Assembly: GCF_016808095.1 (NCBI RefSeq) | Contig: NC_068970.1 | Coordinates: 17,962,501 to 18,026,500 of the forward strand | Source of the DNA: Vigna angularis | Lineage: Eukaryota; Streptophyta; Magnoliopsida; Fabales; Fabaceae | Direction: 5' to 3' | DNA: 64,000 nt | Part shown: positions 47,931 through 60,204 of the stretch, in pieces | Numbering within the stretch: position 1 is the first letter of the stretch | How the letters are laid out: each line of letters opens with the position of its first letter | Position numbers and translations under genes: made by a program | Notes under the pieces: generated by a model | The model's input: the letters and a program-made list of their open reading frames with translations, nothing else | Databases searched by the model: none | Told to the model about the DNA's origin: nothing

Positions 47931-48900
47931 TGTTGTTGTTGTTGTTGTTTGCTTTTGTTTCTTGTTGTTTCGAATGGGCCAAATACATTAAGGCCAAGGT
48001 TTGTGTTGACTTGTTCGTTATAGGCCAAATGAAAATTGTTTTCTTTTGGTAGTTGTCTCTTTTTGTTGTCTTTTATCATTTATAATTTTTTCAATATTTT
48101 ATGAATGTTGAGGCCGAGTACAATTGTGTTACAATATAATTATAACCACAAGTCATGATAATAATCTTAAGTATCACAGAATTAACATTTTGAAGTTCTT
48201 GTTAGAAACAATCTCAGTTATTTCTGCTTATTTGAAGCTAACAAGGTAGGTGATAAGTGACTTGCGAGGTGTTCAACTAAGATCGACTTAGTAGTTGAAA
48301 GGAAACTGAGAGATGAGTTCAACTAAGACCGACTAGGTGGCTAGCAAGAAACTAACAAATGAGTTCAATTAGGACCGACATGGTAACCGCAATAAACTAA
48401 TAAATGAGTTCAACTAAGACCTACATGGTAGCCAACAAGGAACTAATAGATGACGGTAAAATTCTCCAAGTTAAAATGGTATGAAATATAATTGTACATA
48501 AATGAAACCTCTTATTTTATTGGTCAAGTCCCTCGCTAAAATCTTCTCGATCAAAAATCCTCCTTAAGAAAGGAAGACCGAGTAAGAAAAGTGTACACTA
48601 TAGGTTACAAGTGTGCAGCCCTTACAAGCATCTAGCTCAAATAAAATTTGAAATATATAACATTCCAAGTATTAAATATAGGTTCTAGCTAATAAGAGCC
48701 CTCGTCAACATCTTCAGCTACTCGGGTCCTTTCCAGTTGGTAAAGAATTTGTTTATCACTTTTCATGGTAATGCTAATTATGTGCTATATTAGATCACCC
48801 TTCTCAAAGGCTCTTGGTTGTAACTTATAATTATATTTTCTCGCTGTCTTGTAGTCATTTCACGAATTTGAGTCTCATACACTTTTCAATTAATAATATT
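47931..48900. mobile_element. Non-coding gypsy-type debris with a tandem array
   Basis: This continues the relic above. It contains the 46-bp array at 48271-48453, then GC-richer text (48530-48790, for example gtgcagcccttacaagc and gctactcgggtcctttccag). I associate this kind of text with untranslated parts of Tat-type elements. No LTR boundary was found. Confidence 0.35.
48271..48453 (+). repeat. 46-bp tandem repeat, four copies
   Basis: Units begin GTTCAACTAAGA (or close variants) at 48271, 48317, 48363 and 48408. They share cgac..ggta, aactaa and atgagttcaa words. Spacing is 46, 46 and 45 bases. Confidence 0.88.
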
Positions 48901-49101
48901 TTTATAATTTCATGATTTTTATACCTATATAGTTACGTGTACTTATTTTTGTTTTAGTATTTGAAATTATAAGTTATTATAATTTTTTTAGGATTTATTG
49001 AATTAAAATGTATGTTCTTAATAATTTAAATGAAATGAATTCATTTGATTTCGCTGAAATTTTATAAATGAATTAGGTTAGATGAATGGTAACATTGTTT
49101 G

Positions 49102-49168
<67 letters not shown>

Positions 49169-50023
49169 TATGTATTCGTAGATATTTTTATAATTTATAT
49201 TTTTAATTTTAAAATATAAACTTAAATAAAAATAATTTTAAAGTATAATTTAAATAAAATCACACGTTAAAATATTAATACAAATAAATTTAGTTTTTTC
49301 TGTTTTATTAAGTAATTTTTTCTTTTATTTTCATTTTGAATTTTATTTTAATAATTGTGATTGTGACAAGTTTTTATTTATGTTCTTTATCAGGTGTATT
49401 ATTTATTATAGATAGATTTGTATGATTTCTTATTCTTATCTTATGTGAAAACTAAAAAAAAAATTGAAGCTGAAAATACATTTGTTTGAAAATTATAAAA
49501 TATTTTGTCTAAAAGTGTTATAGAAAAACAGACCAAATTAAAGAAAAATGTTTTTTATTTTCTTTTACTTTTGAATGATCAATTGAGTTTTTTTATCAAA
49601 TTCATAAATCCCAATAAACAAATAACTGTTTTCATTAATAATTTCAAATTTTCATTTATAACAGTTAATTAGAAAAAAAACTAAAATAATAATATAAAAC
49701 GGATTCTTAATTATTAACAAATTAAAAATAAAAAGTAATTTTTTGAAAATAAAGACAAGAAATAAGAATAATATTCCTTATATATAGGAAAACAAATATT
49801 TTTAAATGAGATTATAATGAAAAAATTATAATAAATAAATATACAGTGACACGTTGTCTCTAATCCAACCATTAGTTACATCCTGGAATCCCAAAACCCT
49901 GCATCAACACGAACCCAGAACCCGTTTAATCAATCTATCAATCCATGTTATCGGAACCCACACCTTCATTCTAATGTTTACACCTCACCTTCGCCCACCA
50001 CTGAATCGCATTTCACCACATCA
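48901..50023. other. AT-rich DNA upstream of RNC1
   Basis: It includes a long TA microsatellite (49103-49165) and AT-rich sequence. From about 49850 the composition changes to C-rich sequence, probably the RNC1 5'UTR. Confidence 0.5.
49103..49165 (+). repeat. TA dinucleotide microsatellite
   Basis: About 31 uninterrupted TA units, roughly 0.9 kb upstream of the RNC1 start codon. Confidence 0.97.
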
Positions 50024-53000
50024 ATGGAGCTTTCTTCTTCCCTCACGCTCTCCCGCACCTTCTCCTTCTCCTCCTCACTCACTCCCATTGCACTCCAAAT
50101 TCAAATCTTCCCCAAAACCCCACCCCCTCAACTTCTTCCGCTCCGCATTTCGGCGGTGGCCATAGACCCGCCGCAAGAGGAGCTTCCCAAGAACAGTCCC
50201 CAGCGCCTCCTCCAAGAGCTAGCGGAGCGCAAGCGACCCTACCGCCGAACCCCACGAACGCCCCCGCGGAATCTCATCCTCACGCGCCCACTAGACAACA
50301 AAAGATTGGCCAACAGGTTGCTCAATAGCCCTCAACTCTCCCTTAAATCCTTCCCCTTGTTGAGCTCGTGCCTACCCTTTACTCAGCTCAACCACGGGGA
50401 CATGGCGTGGATCGAGCAGCACCTGCTTGAAGTGAAGCAGGCGCTAGGGTACCCGCTGGAGCCCTCCCACACGCTCGGCGACGATAACAACCCCGCCAGA
50501 GAGCTTGACACGCTTTTGTACCTGGCGTTTCAGCACGAGTCGACTCAGAGGAGCAAGGTGCGGCACGTGCGGTATGGCCACTCCAGACTCTTCTTTCTGG
50601 GGCAGTACGTGCTGGAGCTGGCCTTCGCCGAGTTTTTCTTGCAGAGGTATCCGAGGGAATCGCCTGCCTCCATCAGGGAGCGTGTTTTTGGGCTGATCGG
50701 GAAGAGGAACATGCCCAAGTGGATTAAAGCTTCGAGCTTGCACAATTTGGTGTTCCCATATGATGATATGGATAAGTTGGTCCGGAAGGAAAGGGAGGCA
50801 ACTGTAAAGTAAGAACCTCTTTTTGTGTCTTGTTTGTTACTCTTCTGTACAATCAACGTGCTTCCCTTTTCTGATGATTGTGACGATGCTAGCTGTTTTT
50901 GTTTACTGTCGTTTTTCTAGCTTTTATTTGAACTTGCTTCATGTTTTTACATTAGAAAGAACATCAATTATAATTTTTGTCAAGTATGTCACTCGCTCTC
51001 CTAAGTAAATAAAGTGATGAATTATATTGATAGTTCTTAAAGTATTGAATATCCATCGGTTTGGTTCTTATGTTGATATATTTCACTAATGTTTTAAGGA
51101 CTAATTTGAAGAATTTTTCATTATTTGAGGACTACATAGCATAGTTTCTAATACTTGAGTGATTATTTATATAATCTAATTTTAGGATCTGTTTAGGAGA
51201 GTGACACTTTAACAATGCAATTGATGGTCGTCCATGATAGGAATTGTAGTTGTAGCTTCTTTACAATACGATATGCTCGTTTTCAAGGAATATATATTTT
51301 AGAAAATGCAAGCACGGCTTCATTACAGGGGAGGTCCTCTGTCATGTGTTACTGTTAGGGAAGGTTTTAGAATGCAGTCACCGTTTTCTCACAATCCATG
51401 TATATGAATGCGGCTGATGCACCAGCGGTAGTTGTGAGTTAGGTTGTGGAAGGCCGAAAAACCTTGACGATGTGGAGCTGTTGGGCTGTTGGCACACGAA
51501 CATCGATATGTTTGGTTGGAATCACCTGACTGGCTAAACTGGATTGCTTAATTATATTAACACTGAATTTTTAGTAATGCCCCCACCTTTCCTTCTCACG
51601 GTATAAAGTTATTATTTGGTTCTTTTAGATACAAAACCTTTCTCACTATTCCTTATGCTTAACAAGTTTTCTTTTAATCCTTATATAATCTATATCATTT
51701 TTAATCTCTTTTAATCCTTGTCGTACTAAAAGGGTCTAAAACTGGTATGTGTAAGGACATAAAGATAATATTTCAACTATAGGGGCTATAGGGGAAATTT
51801 TTTGTAAGTATAGTGATCAAATGAGTAATAAAACCTTATTCTTCAAAACAGTAAGGGATTTGGATTTGAAAATTTCGTTGGTGTTATTTTTTCTTCTAAC
51901 CAAAAACCTGCCTGCAAAATTTGGACATATATGTTTGTATGTTGGGCCTGCTCTCTAGCTCAGCATTGTGTTTCTCCATGTGCCTAATCTTCCATGATAT
52001 GGGCTGAGTTTGTGGGAACAATGACCTTTGCTTTTGATGCTAGCTTCCTTTGGAGACCAAGCTGTTCATTCATAAATTGTAATAATTAAATGAGTTGCAT
52101 ACTGTTAAAGGGAAATCTATGAAAGAGAAGACAAATTTGCTCATTAGCAACTCATGAGGATATTCTTTTGCTATTTTAATCCATTAACTGTAGAACGACC
52201 TTAATCAATGAAACATCTGTCTGGCAATAGTATGTTTCTTGAATGCATGGACTTGAGATAAAAATATGTTCTTGAGGGCTTGAAAGACACCTCTCGTGTT
52301 CTGTTATTTATATAGATAAAGAGTTGATACAATAGAGAGATAGAAGGTCAAGTCACTGTCCTAGACTGCTAGGTACAATGATTAGAGATAACCCAACACA
52401 CTACCCCGTATTTTAGTCCTACTGACTACACTAACAAGTAGACTTAGTAATTATTCTAACACTCTCCCTCAAGTTGGAGCATACAGATTGTATGTACCAA
52501 GCTTGGCACAAATAAACTCGATCCGAGGTCCCCTTAATGACTTAGTCAACACATCTACGAGTTGGTCATTTGATCCAACAAAATCGGTACATATTTCTTT
52601 TGACAATAACTTTTCCCGAACAAAATGACAATCAATTTCTATATGCTTAATCCTCTCGTGAAACACTGGATTTGTTGCAATGTGAAGAGCAGCTTGGTTA
52701 TCACAATACATCTTCATACTCTGGATGTCACAGAAGCTAAGCTCTTGAAGGAACTGTTTCACCCATATAAGTTCACATGTTAGTGACGCCATTGCCCTAT
52801 ATTCAGCTTCCGCTATTGATCGAGCCACTACATTCTGTTTCTTACTTTTCCATGAGATAATGTTTCCTCCAAGGAAAACACAATATCCAGTAGTAGATCG
52901 TCTATCAATAAGAGAACCTGCCCAATCGGCATCACAATATCCTGATACCTGAAGGCTTCCTTTTTCTTCATATAACAGCCCTTGCCCGGGAGCCTTTTTT

Positions 53001-56000
53001 AGATACCTTAGAATGCGAATGATAGCATTCCAATGGCCAACACATGGAGCTTGCATGAACTGACTAACCACCCCAACAGCAAAAGATAGATCTGGCCTTG
53101 TAATAGTGAGATAGATTAGTTTTCCAACTAGCCTCCTATATCTCTCCGGGTCGAAGAATAACTCACCTTCTGTTGTTAATTTTTGATTTGGGTCCATGGG
53201 ACTCTCAATCGGTCTGCAATCAATCATGCCTCTTTCTTGCAAAATATCCAGAGCATACATCCTTTGGGAGATTACAACTCCATCTTTTGACTGAGCTACT
53301 TCAATGCCTAAGAAGTATTTGAGGCTTCCAAGATCCTTGGTTTGGAAATGTCTACACAAGTACTCCTTCAATTGAGATATTCCAGCAGTATCATTCCCTG
53401 TAATAACGATATCATCAACATATACAATTAAGTAAACACATTTCCCGAGAGATGAGTGATAATAAAAGACTGAATGATCTGCTTCACTGCGTTTTAGCCC
53501 AAATTTCTGAACAATGGAGCTGAATTTTCCAAACCAAGCACATGGTGATTGCTTGAGCCCATATAGAGATCGGTGCAATTTGCAAACCATACCAGACTCC
53601 CCTGAGCAACAAACCCAGGAGGTTGCTCCATATAAACTTCCTCCCCAAGATCACCATGGAGAAATGCATTCTTGATATCCAATTGATGAAGTGGCCAATG
53701 ATGAATTGCTGCCATTGCAAAGAACAGACGAATGGTAGTCATCTTGGCCACGGGAGAAAATGTGTCACAATAATCAAGGCCATACACCTGAGTGTACCCT
53801 TTTGCAACTAGCCGGGCTTTGAGCCGATCACTGTCACCATTAGGGCCAACATTAATTGCAAAGACCCATCGACAACCAACAGCCTTTTTGCCCGGGGGAA
53901 GTGGCACAAGCTCCCAAGTATTACTGTGGTCAAGAGCCTGCATTTCAGCAATCATGGCTTGTCGCCATCCAGGATGATCAAGTGCTTCTTTCACATTTTT
54001 GGGTATAACCACAGAGGACACTGAGGATAAAAGGGATGAGGGTTTCGAGTGGAACGAGTACCTTTTCTGAGAGCAATGGGCCAACCAGAATCATATTCAC
54101 TAGGAGGCGTGGCAGGAGGTGATGAGGGAGAAGAATCTGAAGGAGGAGATCCACCATTTTCTAGATGAGGACTACCCATCGGGGTACTGTGTCGGAAGAT
54201 ATCAATATGTGGAGAGGAAGGTTCAGGAGGACCTTGAGCATGACTTGGATTGACAGTGACATTAGAGATATTGGACTCAATTACTGGAAGAGGAAGGACC
54301 TGTTGGAGGATATGGACATCTTGAACAGATGGAGAGAGGAAAGATGTCTGTTCAAAGAATGTAACATTGGCAGACATGTAGTACTTCTTGGTTTCAGGAG
54401 AGTAACACCGGTACCCTTTTTGAAGCCGAGAATAGCCCAAAAAGACACATTTGATCGCACGAGCGGAGAGCTTGTCTAGCCCCGGAGACATGTCGTGAAC
54501 AAAACATACACAACCAAAAACTCGAGGAGGGGTGTGAAAGAGAGGATCATTGGGAAAGAGAATGGAGAAAGGGACTTTATTATTGAGAGAGGAGGAGGGC
54601 ATCCTATTAATAAGAAAACAGGCGGTTAAGATGGCATCCCCGGTGATGGACAGGTATATGGGCACCAAGCAAAAGGGTACGAGCAGTTTCAACTAAGTGT
54701 CTATTTTTTCTTTCGGCTATACCATTTTTGCTGGGGTGTATGAGGACAAGTGGACTGATGCAAAATACCATGGGAGCTAAGGATTGCAGAAAAATTGGAT
54801 GAGAAATACTCTTTAGCATTATCACTTCTTAAGATTTTAATCACTTGACCAAATTGGTTCTTGATTTCATTCAAAAAGGATGTGAAGATGGGTAACAATT
54901 CAGAGCGATCTTTCATTAGATAAACCCAAGTACATCTAGAATACTCATCAATAAAGGTAACAAAGTACCTAAAACCAAAAGAAGAGACGCGACTAGGTCC
55001 CCAGACATCTGAATGAATAATAGAAAAACTAGAATTACACATTGATTGAGACTTTTTAGGAAAGACAGATCTAACATGTTTTCCTAGTTGACAAGACTCA
55101 CATTCTAAAGTCTGAAGACCACTAAGTTCAAGACACATCTTTTTTAACTTTGACAAGTGAGGGTGGACAAATCGGTCATGTAACACTTTAGGGGGAAGAG
55201 CTGCAACACAGGATACCCGTGGACGAGATCCAAAATGGTATAAACCTCCAGCTTCATATCCTTCTCCAATTTGTCTCCCCGAGCCACGCTCCTGTATAAC
55301 AAAAGATTTTGAATTGAGAGTTATTGAACAATGTAACATTTTGGTTAACTGACTTAAGGAAATTAAATTGAATGGACAATTAGGGACAAAAAGAACAAAT
55401 TTCAGAGTTAGAGAGGGAGACATGGAGACTTGACCGACTCCCTTTGAACAAGTTTTAGAGCCATTTGCAAGAGTAATGAAATGGGATTTTTCTTGGAGGG
55501 AAAGGGTTGAGAACAATGAGATATTACCAGAGATGTGATCAGAAGCACCCGAGTCAATTACCCATGAATTTTGACCTTCCATGGATTGAGAAATGCAAGT
55601 TGTGGATGTACTTGGGGATTGAGATGATTGCGCCAAGCTGTTAGACTTTAATCGCAGATACTCTTGATACTCTTCCTCAGTGAACTTGAAGTTGGAAGTG
55701 GGAGTTTCAGCCTTAGAGATATTGGTTGTTTTTGAAGGAAAACCATGCAAGGAGTAGCAGTTTTCTTGGGTGTGACCTATCCTTTTACAGTAAGTGCACT
55801 GTGGACGTCCTCCTCCTTTAGTGCCCCATCCTCCTCTTCCCCGCGTAGCAACCATGACAGATTGTTCCATTGTTTCAGGAGCTTCCTGAGATTGAGGCAC
55901 TAGAACACGAAGAAGACGTGTGGTCAAGGCTTCCAAGGAAGGGACTTCATGACTTGTTAGAAGTTGATCTCTGATATGATTCAAATCAGGGTGTAAAGCA

Positions 56001-59000
56001 CGGAGGATCATCACCATATAATACTTGTCAAGCTTCTTCTTGATGTCTTCCGAAGATTCCACTTCCAAGAACATTCTCAACTCTTCCACAGCTGCTTGGG
56101 CTTCAGTCATGAAGGAGACCATATCATGGTCTGTCATTTTGAGACATACAAGCTTGTTTGCTGTATCATAGAGACGTTGAATATCATTAGCATAAATGCT
56201 TTGAGCTTTCTTCCAAAAAGAGTGACATGTTTTGAAGGCTCTAAGAGATATCAAAAGTCGGGGTTCCACAAATTGCCACAATAGGGCACACAATTGGAAA
56301 TCTGCTAGTTTCCATTGTTCAGCTTTTTCAGAAACTACTTGGCTTCCATCCTGCTCAAGGTGGTCATAATGTCCTTGACCGAGAAACCACATTTCCACGG
56401 CAGCAGACCAAGAGAGGTAATTCTTTCCGTTTAGCTTTTCGGAAGTAATTGAGGGACTTCCAGAGAAAGAAAGAACACTTCCAGACGCCATTGTTGATAA
56501 AAAAAGGAGAGGAACCAGAAAGGAGCCAGAAAACCGAGAGGAACTAGAAAACCCTAGGGGTTTCTTAGGGTTTTCTTCAAGGGGAGCTTCTGGACCTCAC
56601 TGAAGCAGGGTTTTGAGGGGCAGAGCAGAGAGAGGAGGTCCAGGCGACGACTATGGAGGTGTCGCGGTGACTTTCCGGCGGCCAGAGGGCGGCGCGTGAG
56701 CTGCACGTGCTTGTTTGCAACGCACAAAGAAGCAGCACGTGGGGAAGAATCAGACGCCGGCACCGGTGGGGTTGGTCGTCGCGTGAAGAGGCAAACCAGA
56801 TCCAGTGGTCGCCGAACGAAACAGTGGCGGCGGACGGCAGCGGACGGTGGCGGACAGATGCGAGATGGCAGAGAACCAAGTTGAAGAGCTTCAAACTGCA
56901 GTTGACAACTGCAGACAGTGGCAAGACAACCGCGGACGGCGGCAATGGGTACCAGACATATGCAAACAACAATGACAATGCTGGTGGACCACTTTAGGAC
57001 AGAAACCAGAGCAGGATGAACCTGCTCTGATACCAACTTGAGATAAAAATATGTTCTTGAGGGCTTGAAAGACACCTCTCATGTTCTGTTATTTATATAG
57101 ATAAAGAGTTGATACAATAGAGAGATAGAAGGTCAAGTCACTGTCCTAGACTGCTAGGTACAATGATTAGAGATAACCCAACACACTACCCCCTATTTTA
57201 GTCCTACTGACTACACTAACAAGTAGACTTAGTAAATATTCTAACATATGGTTTTGTTGTTTGCTATTATCATGGCAGGTCTGTGTTTTGGGCTTTGTTT
57301 GGAGCAATCTATCTCTGTTTTGGTATGCCAGAAGTATATCGTGTTCTCTTTGAAGTCTTTGGAATGGATCCAGATGCTGAGGAATGCCAGCCCAAATTGC
57401 GTAGGCAACTTGAAGATATAGATCATGTATCTGCCGAGTTTGAAGGCAAGATAAGCTGGCAGGATATGGTTGCGTACAAGGCATGTTCTACAATCTTCTG
57501 GCACAGTATTATTTATTTTAAAAGAGCTACCACAAAAGCAACTAAATATTTTGAACTGTGTTTGCCAAACCTAATCTTGCTTCATAATAAATTCAAAATT
57601 GTTTCTCTGCTCTTTTGTCAGTTGTGCATGCAAAACCCTGATGTTCAATGTAATTGGCACTATGTTATTATTTGGAGAACAGCAATGATGTTTACTGCTC
57701 TGCATTCAGCCTCCTGCAGATGCCTTGTTTGCACATCCACGGCTCTTCAGAGCTTGTGTTCCTCCAGGCATGCATCGGTTTAGAGGAAATATATGGGATT
57801 ATGATTGCAAACCGCAAATTATGCGAGTCCTTGGATATCCACTAAAAATGACAGATAGAATTCCAGAAATTACTAAAGCCAGGAACATAGAGCTTGATCT
57901 TGGTTTGCAGGTATCTCTATTATTGCTTCTCATTCTGATTTTAATTTTCCCAGATCTGACTATTACATAAACATTGACTTGACTTCCGAGGGTTGGGGAT
58001 ATCTTTTCATGCACCTCTGAATAAATAAATAACCATTCATTCTTCCATTGTCCCATCCTTGGGTTCAATATTCATATTACAAAGGCCATGAGGTTGTTCA
58101 ATGACAATTAAAGTTGTCTGGAGTGGTGGGACTGTTATTTAACCTGCTGTGGTACTTGCCAGTGATTCTGTGGTAATTCAGAAGTAAATAGAAAAAGAAT
58201 TACCAGTACTGAAGTATTGGTACATCATAATTAATTGATAATGAATTATTGCTGCGTGAATCATTTCCATCGTTTTTATCTGTTTTATTTATTTTTTAAT
58301 TTGGCCACTGTTTTTGGTTTGTCTACGCAGAGTTCGCCTCATTAAATTGAAGATCGTATCAAACCCATCTAAATATTGAGCATTATTAAAATGAAGTTTA
58401 GTTAAGAAATATTCAATGGATTTTACAACTTTCTTAAATCTCCCAAGAATCTTCCTAGATCAGCTTAAGGTTCCCAAATTACCCGTTAATGCTGTTGAAT
58501 TTCTTGTTGAATCACAGCTATGTTTCTTGCACCCATCAAAGTACAAATTTGATCATCCTCGATTTTGCTACGAGAGATTAGAATACCTTGGCCAAAAGAT
58601 TCAGGTACTAATCTTTCTTTTCACGGTATTAGTATTTGATCGAAATGAAACTCTTTATATCATAAACTAAAATTTTCTCGTGTCTTTGCGTTGCATACCG
58701 TATAATTTGTCTTTTTGGGAATTTTTACAGGATTTGGTAATGGCTGAAAGATTGTTGATGAAGCATTTAGATGCTCCAGGGTCATGGTTACAAAATAAGC
58801 ACCGGAGGTTTCTTATGAACAAGTTTTGTGGAAGATATTTGAGGTATAAAAATCTCCACCACTTTATTATATATTCCGAAGAGGTTCAAGACGCATATCA
58901 GCGCAGCTATAGACTGAAATACCCAGTCAATACGGCTGTTCAACAGGCCCTTCACGGGCTTTCATACGCTGTTTATGGTAAACGTGATGTGAGGCGTCTG

Positions 59001-59048
59001 ATGTTTGAAGTTTTTGACTTCGAGCAAATCCAGCCTGAGCCAATATAA
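50024..59048 (+). CDS. RNC1: RNC1, chloroplast RNase III-domain protein for group II intron splicing
   Basis: Five exons (50024-50808, 57279-57480, 57710-57910, 58518-58604, 58731-59048) give an unbroken 530-residue protein, close to the ~537 I recall for Arabidopsis RNC1. Residues 1-46 are Ser/Thr/Pro-rich, as in a plastid transit peptide. Two RNase III-like domains follow. The first spans exons 1-2 ([18 protein letters not shown] ... [14 protein letters not shown], then [15 protein letters not shown]). The second spans exons 4-5 ([33 protein letters not shown]). In maize, RNC1 binds plastid group II introns and promotes splicing, and its RNase III domains are thought to lack cleavage activity. 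Intron 1 (6.5 kb) contains a 5-kb antisense copia element. Intron 2 starts with GC instead of GT (AAG|GCATGT). Reading frame and other splice sites are intact. Confidence 0.95.
51603..51842. mobile_element. Possible small MITE in RNC1 intron 1
   Basis: The left side (TAAAGTTATTATTTGGTTC near 51605) and the reversed right side (TAAGGTTTTATTACTCATTT near 51842) share a loose inverted similarity, as do the adjoining TTTAGATAC/CTATACTTAC parts. The interior is T-rich. No target duplication was found, so this is tentative. Confidence 0.25.
52251..52461 (-). repeat. 3' LTR of the intronic copia element
   Basis: Minus-strand start TGTTAGAAT (52461), end CTCAAGT (52251). If the usual CA end is required, the LTR would stop at 52254. 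But the primer site position at the other LTR and the near-match of flanks CATGG/TATGG favour 52251. Confidence 0.9.
52469..56491 (-). pseudogene. Copia gag-pol polyprotein gene broken by four frameshifts
   Basis: On the minus strand an ATG at 56491 opens a 596-codon frame. It holds gag, a zinc knuckle ([14 protein letters not shown] near 55800), the protease motif [10 protein letters not shown] (near 55555), the GAG-pre-integrase segment and the integrase core. Frame is lost in an A-run at 54725-54729, at about 54637-54642, between 54010 and 54060, and at 53598-53602, each near a homopolymer or G/C run. The reverse transcriptase is then continuous and includes [12 protein letters not shown] and YVDDIVITG. 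RNase H follows, with the [23 protein letters not shown] and [11 protein letters not shown] blocks, ending at a stop at 52469. Because catalytic motifs survive but the frame does not, it could only move with proteins supplied by relatives. Confidence 0.9.
56492..57023 (-). other. Untranslated leader of the copia element
   Basis: About 530 bp between primer site and gag start, richer in GC than the rest of the element. It includes a partly repeated stretch (ggaaccagaaaggagccag and related words) near 56510-56550. Open frames on both strands have no known domain. Confidence 0.6.
57036..57246 (-). repeat. 5' LTR of the intronic copia element
   Basis: The same 211 bp as the 3' LTR, with three substitutions (near 57078, 57193 and 57236). 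The primer-binding site follows at once on the minus strand. Confidence 0.92.
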
Positions 59049-59668
59049 ATATGAAGAGACAGTACAATAGTGACAAGGATAGAAGCATTACACATGATCA
59101 TTTGGTCCCTTGCTTTAATTGATTTGCAAGTTCTTTTGAAGTTGCCCTTGTATATATATATATATATATTCATTGTATACTATTAATTTTGAAGACTGAG
59201 AACTAAATTCTTAAAATTGCATGGAGACGCGGATGTGTCTGGCTATATAGACAAAGGTTTTGTTGGTTAAGTAGGTGATTTTAGGATGAATATTACCTCA
59301 TACTTGTCCATTGTAACAAAATTATGTGGCAGAAGTTTATTCTAACTAATCATTATGAACCTCCCCTACCTCCTAAAAAACCTCACAAAGATGTAGATAT
59401 AGAATAGTTCTGTCAGTCTTTACACTCTTCGCAATGTGATCATCATGCTACAATTTCATCTCATGGTTTGAGAAACAGTGGCCTTTTTCAAAATTTGTTG
59501 TTTGGACAACACTCTGCAGGTTGCTTTGGTTGGTCGAATGAAAAGGTCGCCCTTTTTTCCAATGATAAATTCTGGTGCTCCTTCTGTTGACTTATGCATG
59601 TATGAATCCACTTACTATAGCATTTGCATAAGTTGACTAGTGCTTTCCAAATTTTCTGATTCTTGTCA
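59049..59668. other. 3' region of RNC1
   Basis: 3'UTR and downstream DNA, with a short TA run at 59151-59168. No further gene was seen. Confidence 0.5.
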
Positions 59669-59673
59669 CTTAT

Positions 59674-60204
59674 TGTTAGGAGTTGGAAAGTCTAGGAGAG
59701 GAGAAGGAAGAAGAGTACCGAACGGTAAGGGAATGGGAAGAAGAGTCCGAATAATAGGGGAATAAGAGTGAAGGAGACAAACGGTATCTACACTAATATC
59801 GAACGGTGGTTGCAAGGGAGGAAGGAGTGAAGCATCGAACGATGTTTATACTAATATCGTTCGGTGGCTGCAAGGGGGATGGAGTGAACGGTATAAGGTT
59901 GATAATATTGAACGGTAGAGAATGAATAAAAAGGGTGGGAAAGTTTGTTAGGTTGCTAGGGGGAGCAATAGAGTATAAATAAACCTTCTGTGATTCTATT
60001 GAGTAGCTAGCCATTTCTTACGTTTTGTAAACAGGTCTTGGACCTTGTTTGAGGAGGATTAGGCTCCCATTATTGTATTTCGTTTTATAGTTACAGTGAA
60101 TATACGGTGAAATTCATACTATTCTTTTGTTTTCTCTTGTTTATTTGTTTTAGCGTGATTGGGTGTTGCGAAAAAAGTTAGGTCTCTTACTCAGAAACCT
60201 AACA
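59674..60204 (+). mobile_element. Solo LTR downstream of RNC1
   Basis: A 531-bp block begins TGTTAGGAGTTGG and ends GAAACCTAACA, so it has TG...CA ends and 7-bp inverted termini (TGTTAGG/CCTAACA). The flanks CTTAT (59669-59673) and CTTTT (60205-60209) agree at 4 of 5 bases, as in an aged target duplication. A TATA-like GTATAAATAA lies near 59973. The first half repeats GAACGGT words and a ~60-bp unit (ATATCG.ACGGTGG.TGCAAGGG) twice. No coding region adjoins it. Superfamily is not decided. Confidence 0.75.

Larger units (their letters stand above)
52251..57246 (-). mobile_element. Nearly complete Ty1/copia LTR retrotransposon inserted antisense in RNC1 intron 1
   Basis: Two 211-bp LTRs (52251-52461 and 57036-57246) differ at only three positions. 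On the minus strand the order is 5' LTR, primer site TGGTATCAGAGC (tRNA-iMet, 57035-57024, abutting the LTR), untranslated leader, gag, protease, integrase, reverse transcriptase, RNase H, polypurine tract (TTGAGGGAGAG, 52472-52462) and 3' LTR. Integrase before reverse transcriptase defines Ty1/copia. The flanks CATGG (52246-52250) and TATGG (57247-57251) match at 4 of 5 bases and look like an aged target duplication. Short LTRs suggest an Ale-like lineage, but this is a guess. Four frameshifts make it non-autonomous. Confidence 0.95.

Noticed and set aside
56554..57075. 173-codon minus-strand frame spanning LTR and leader of the copia element
   Set aside because: It crosses the LTR/primer-site boundary and has no gag similarity; the gag start at 56491 explains the coding part.
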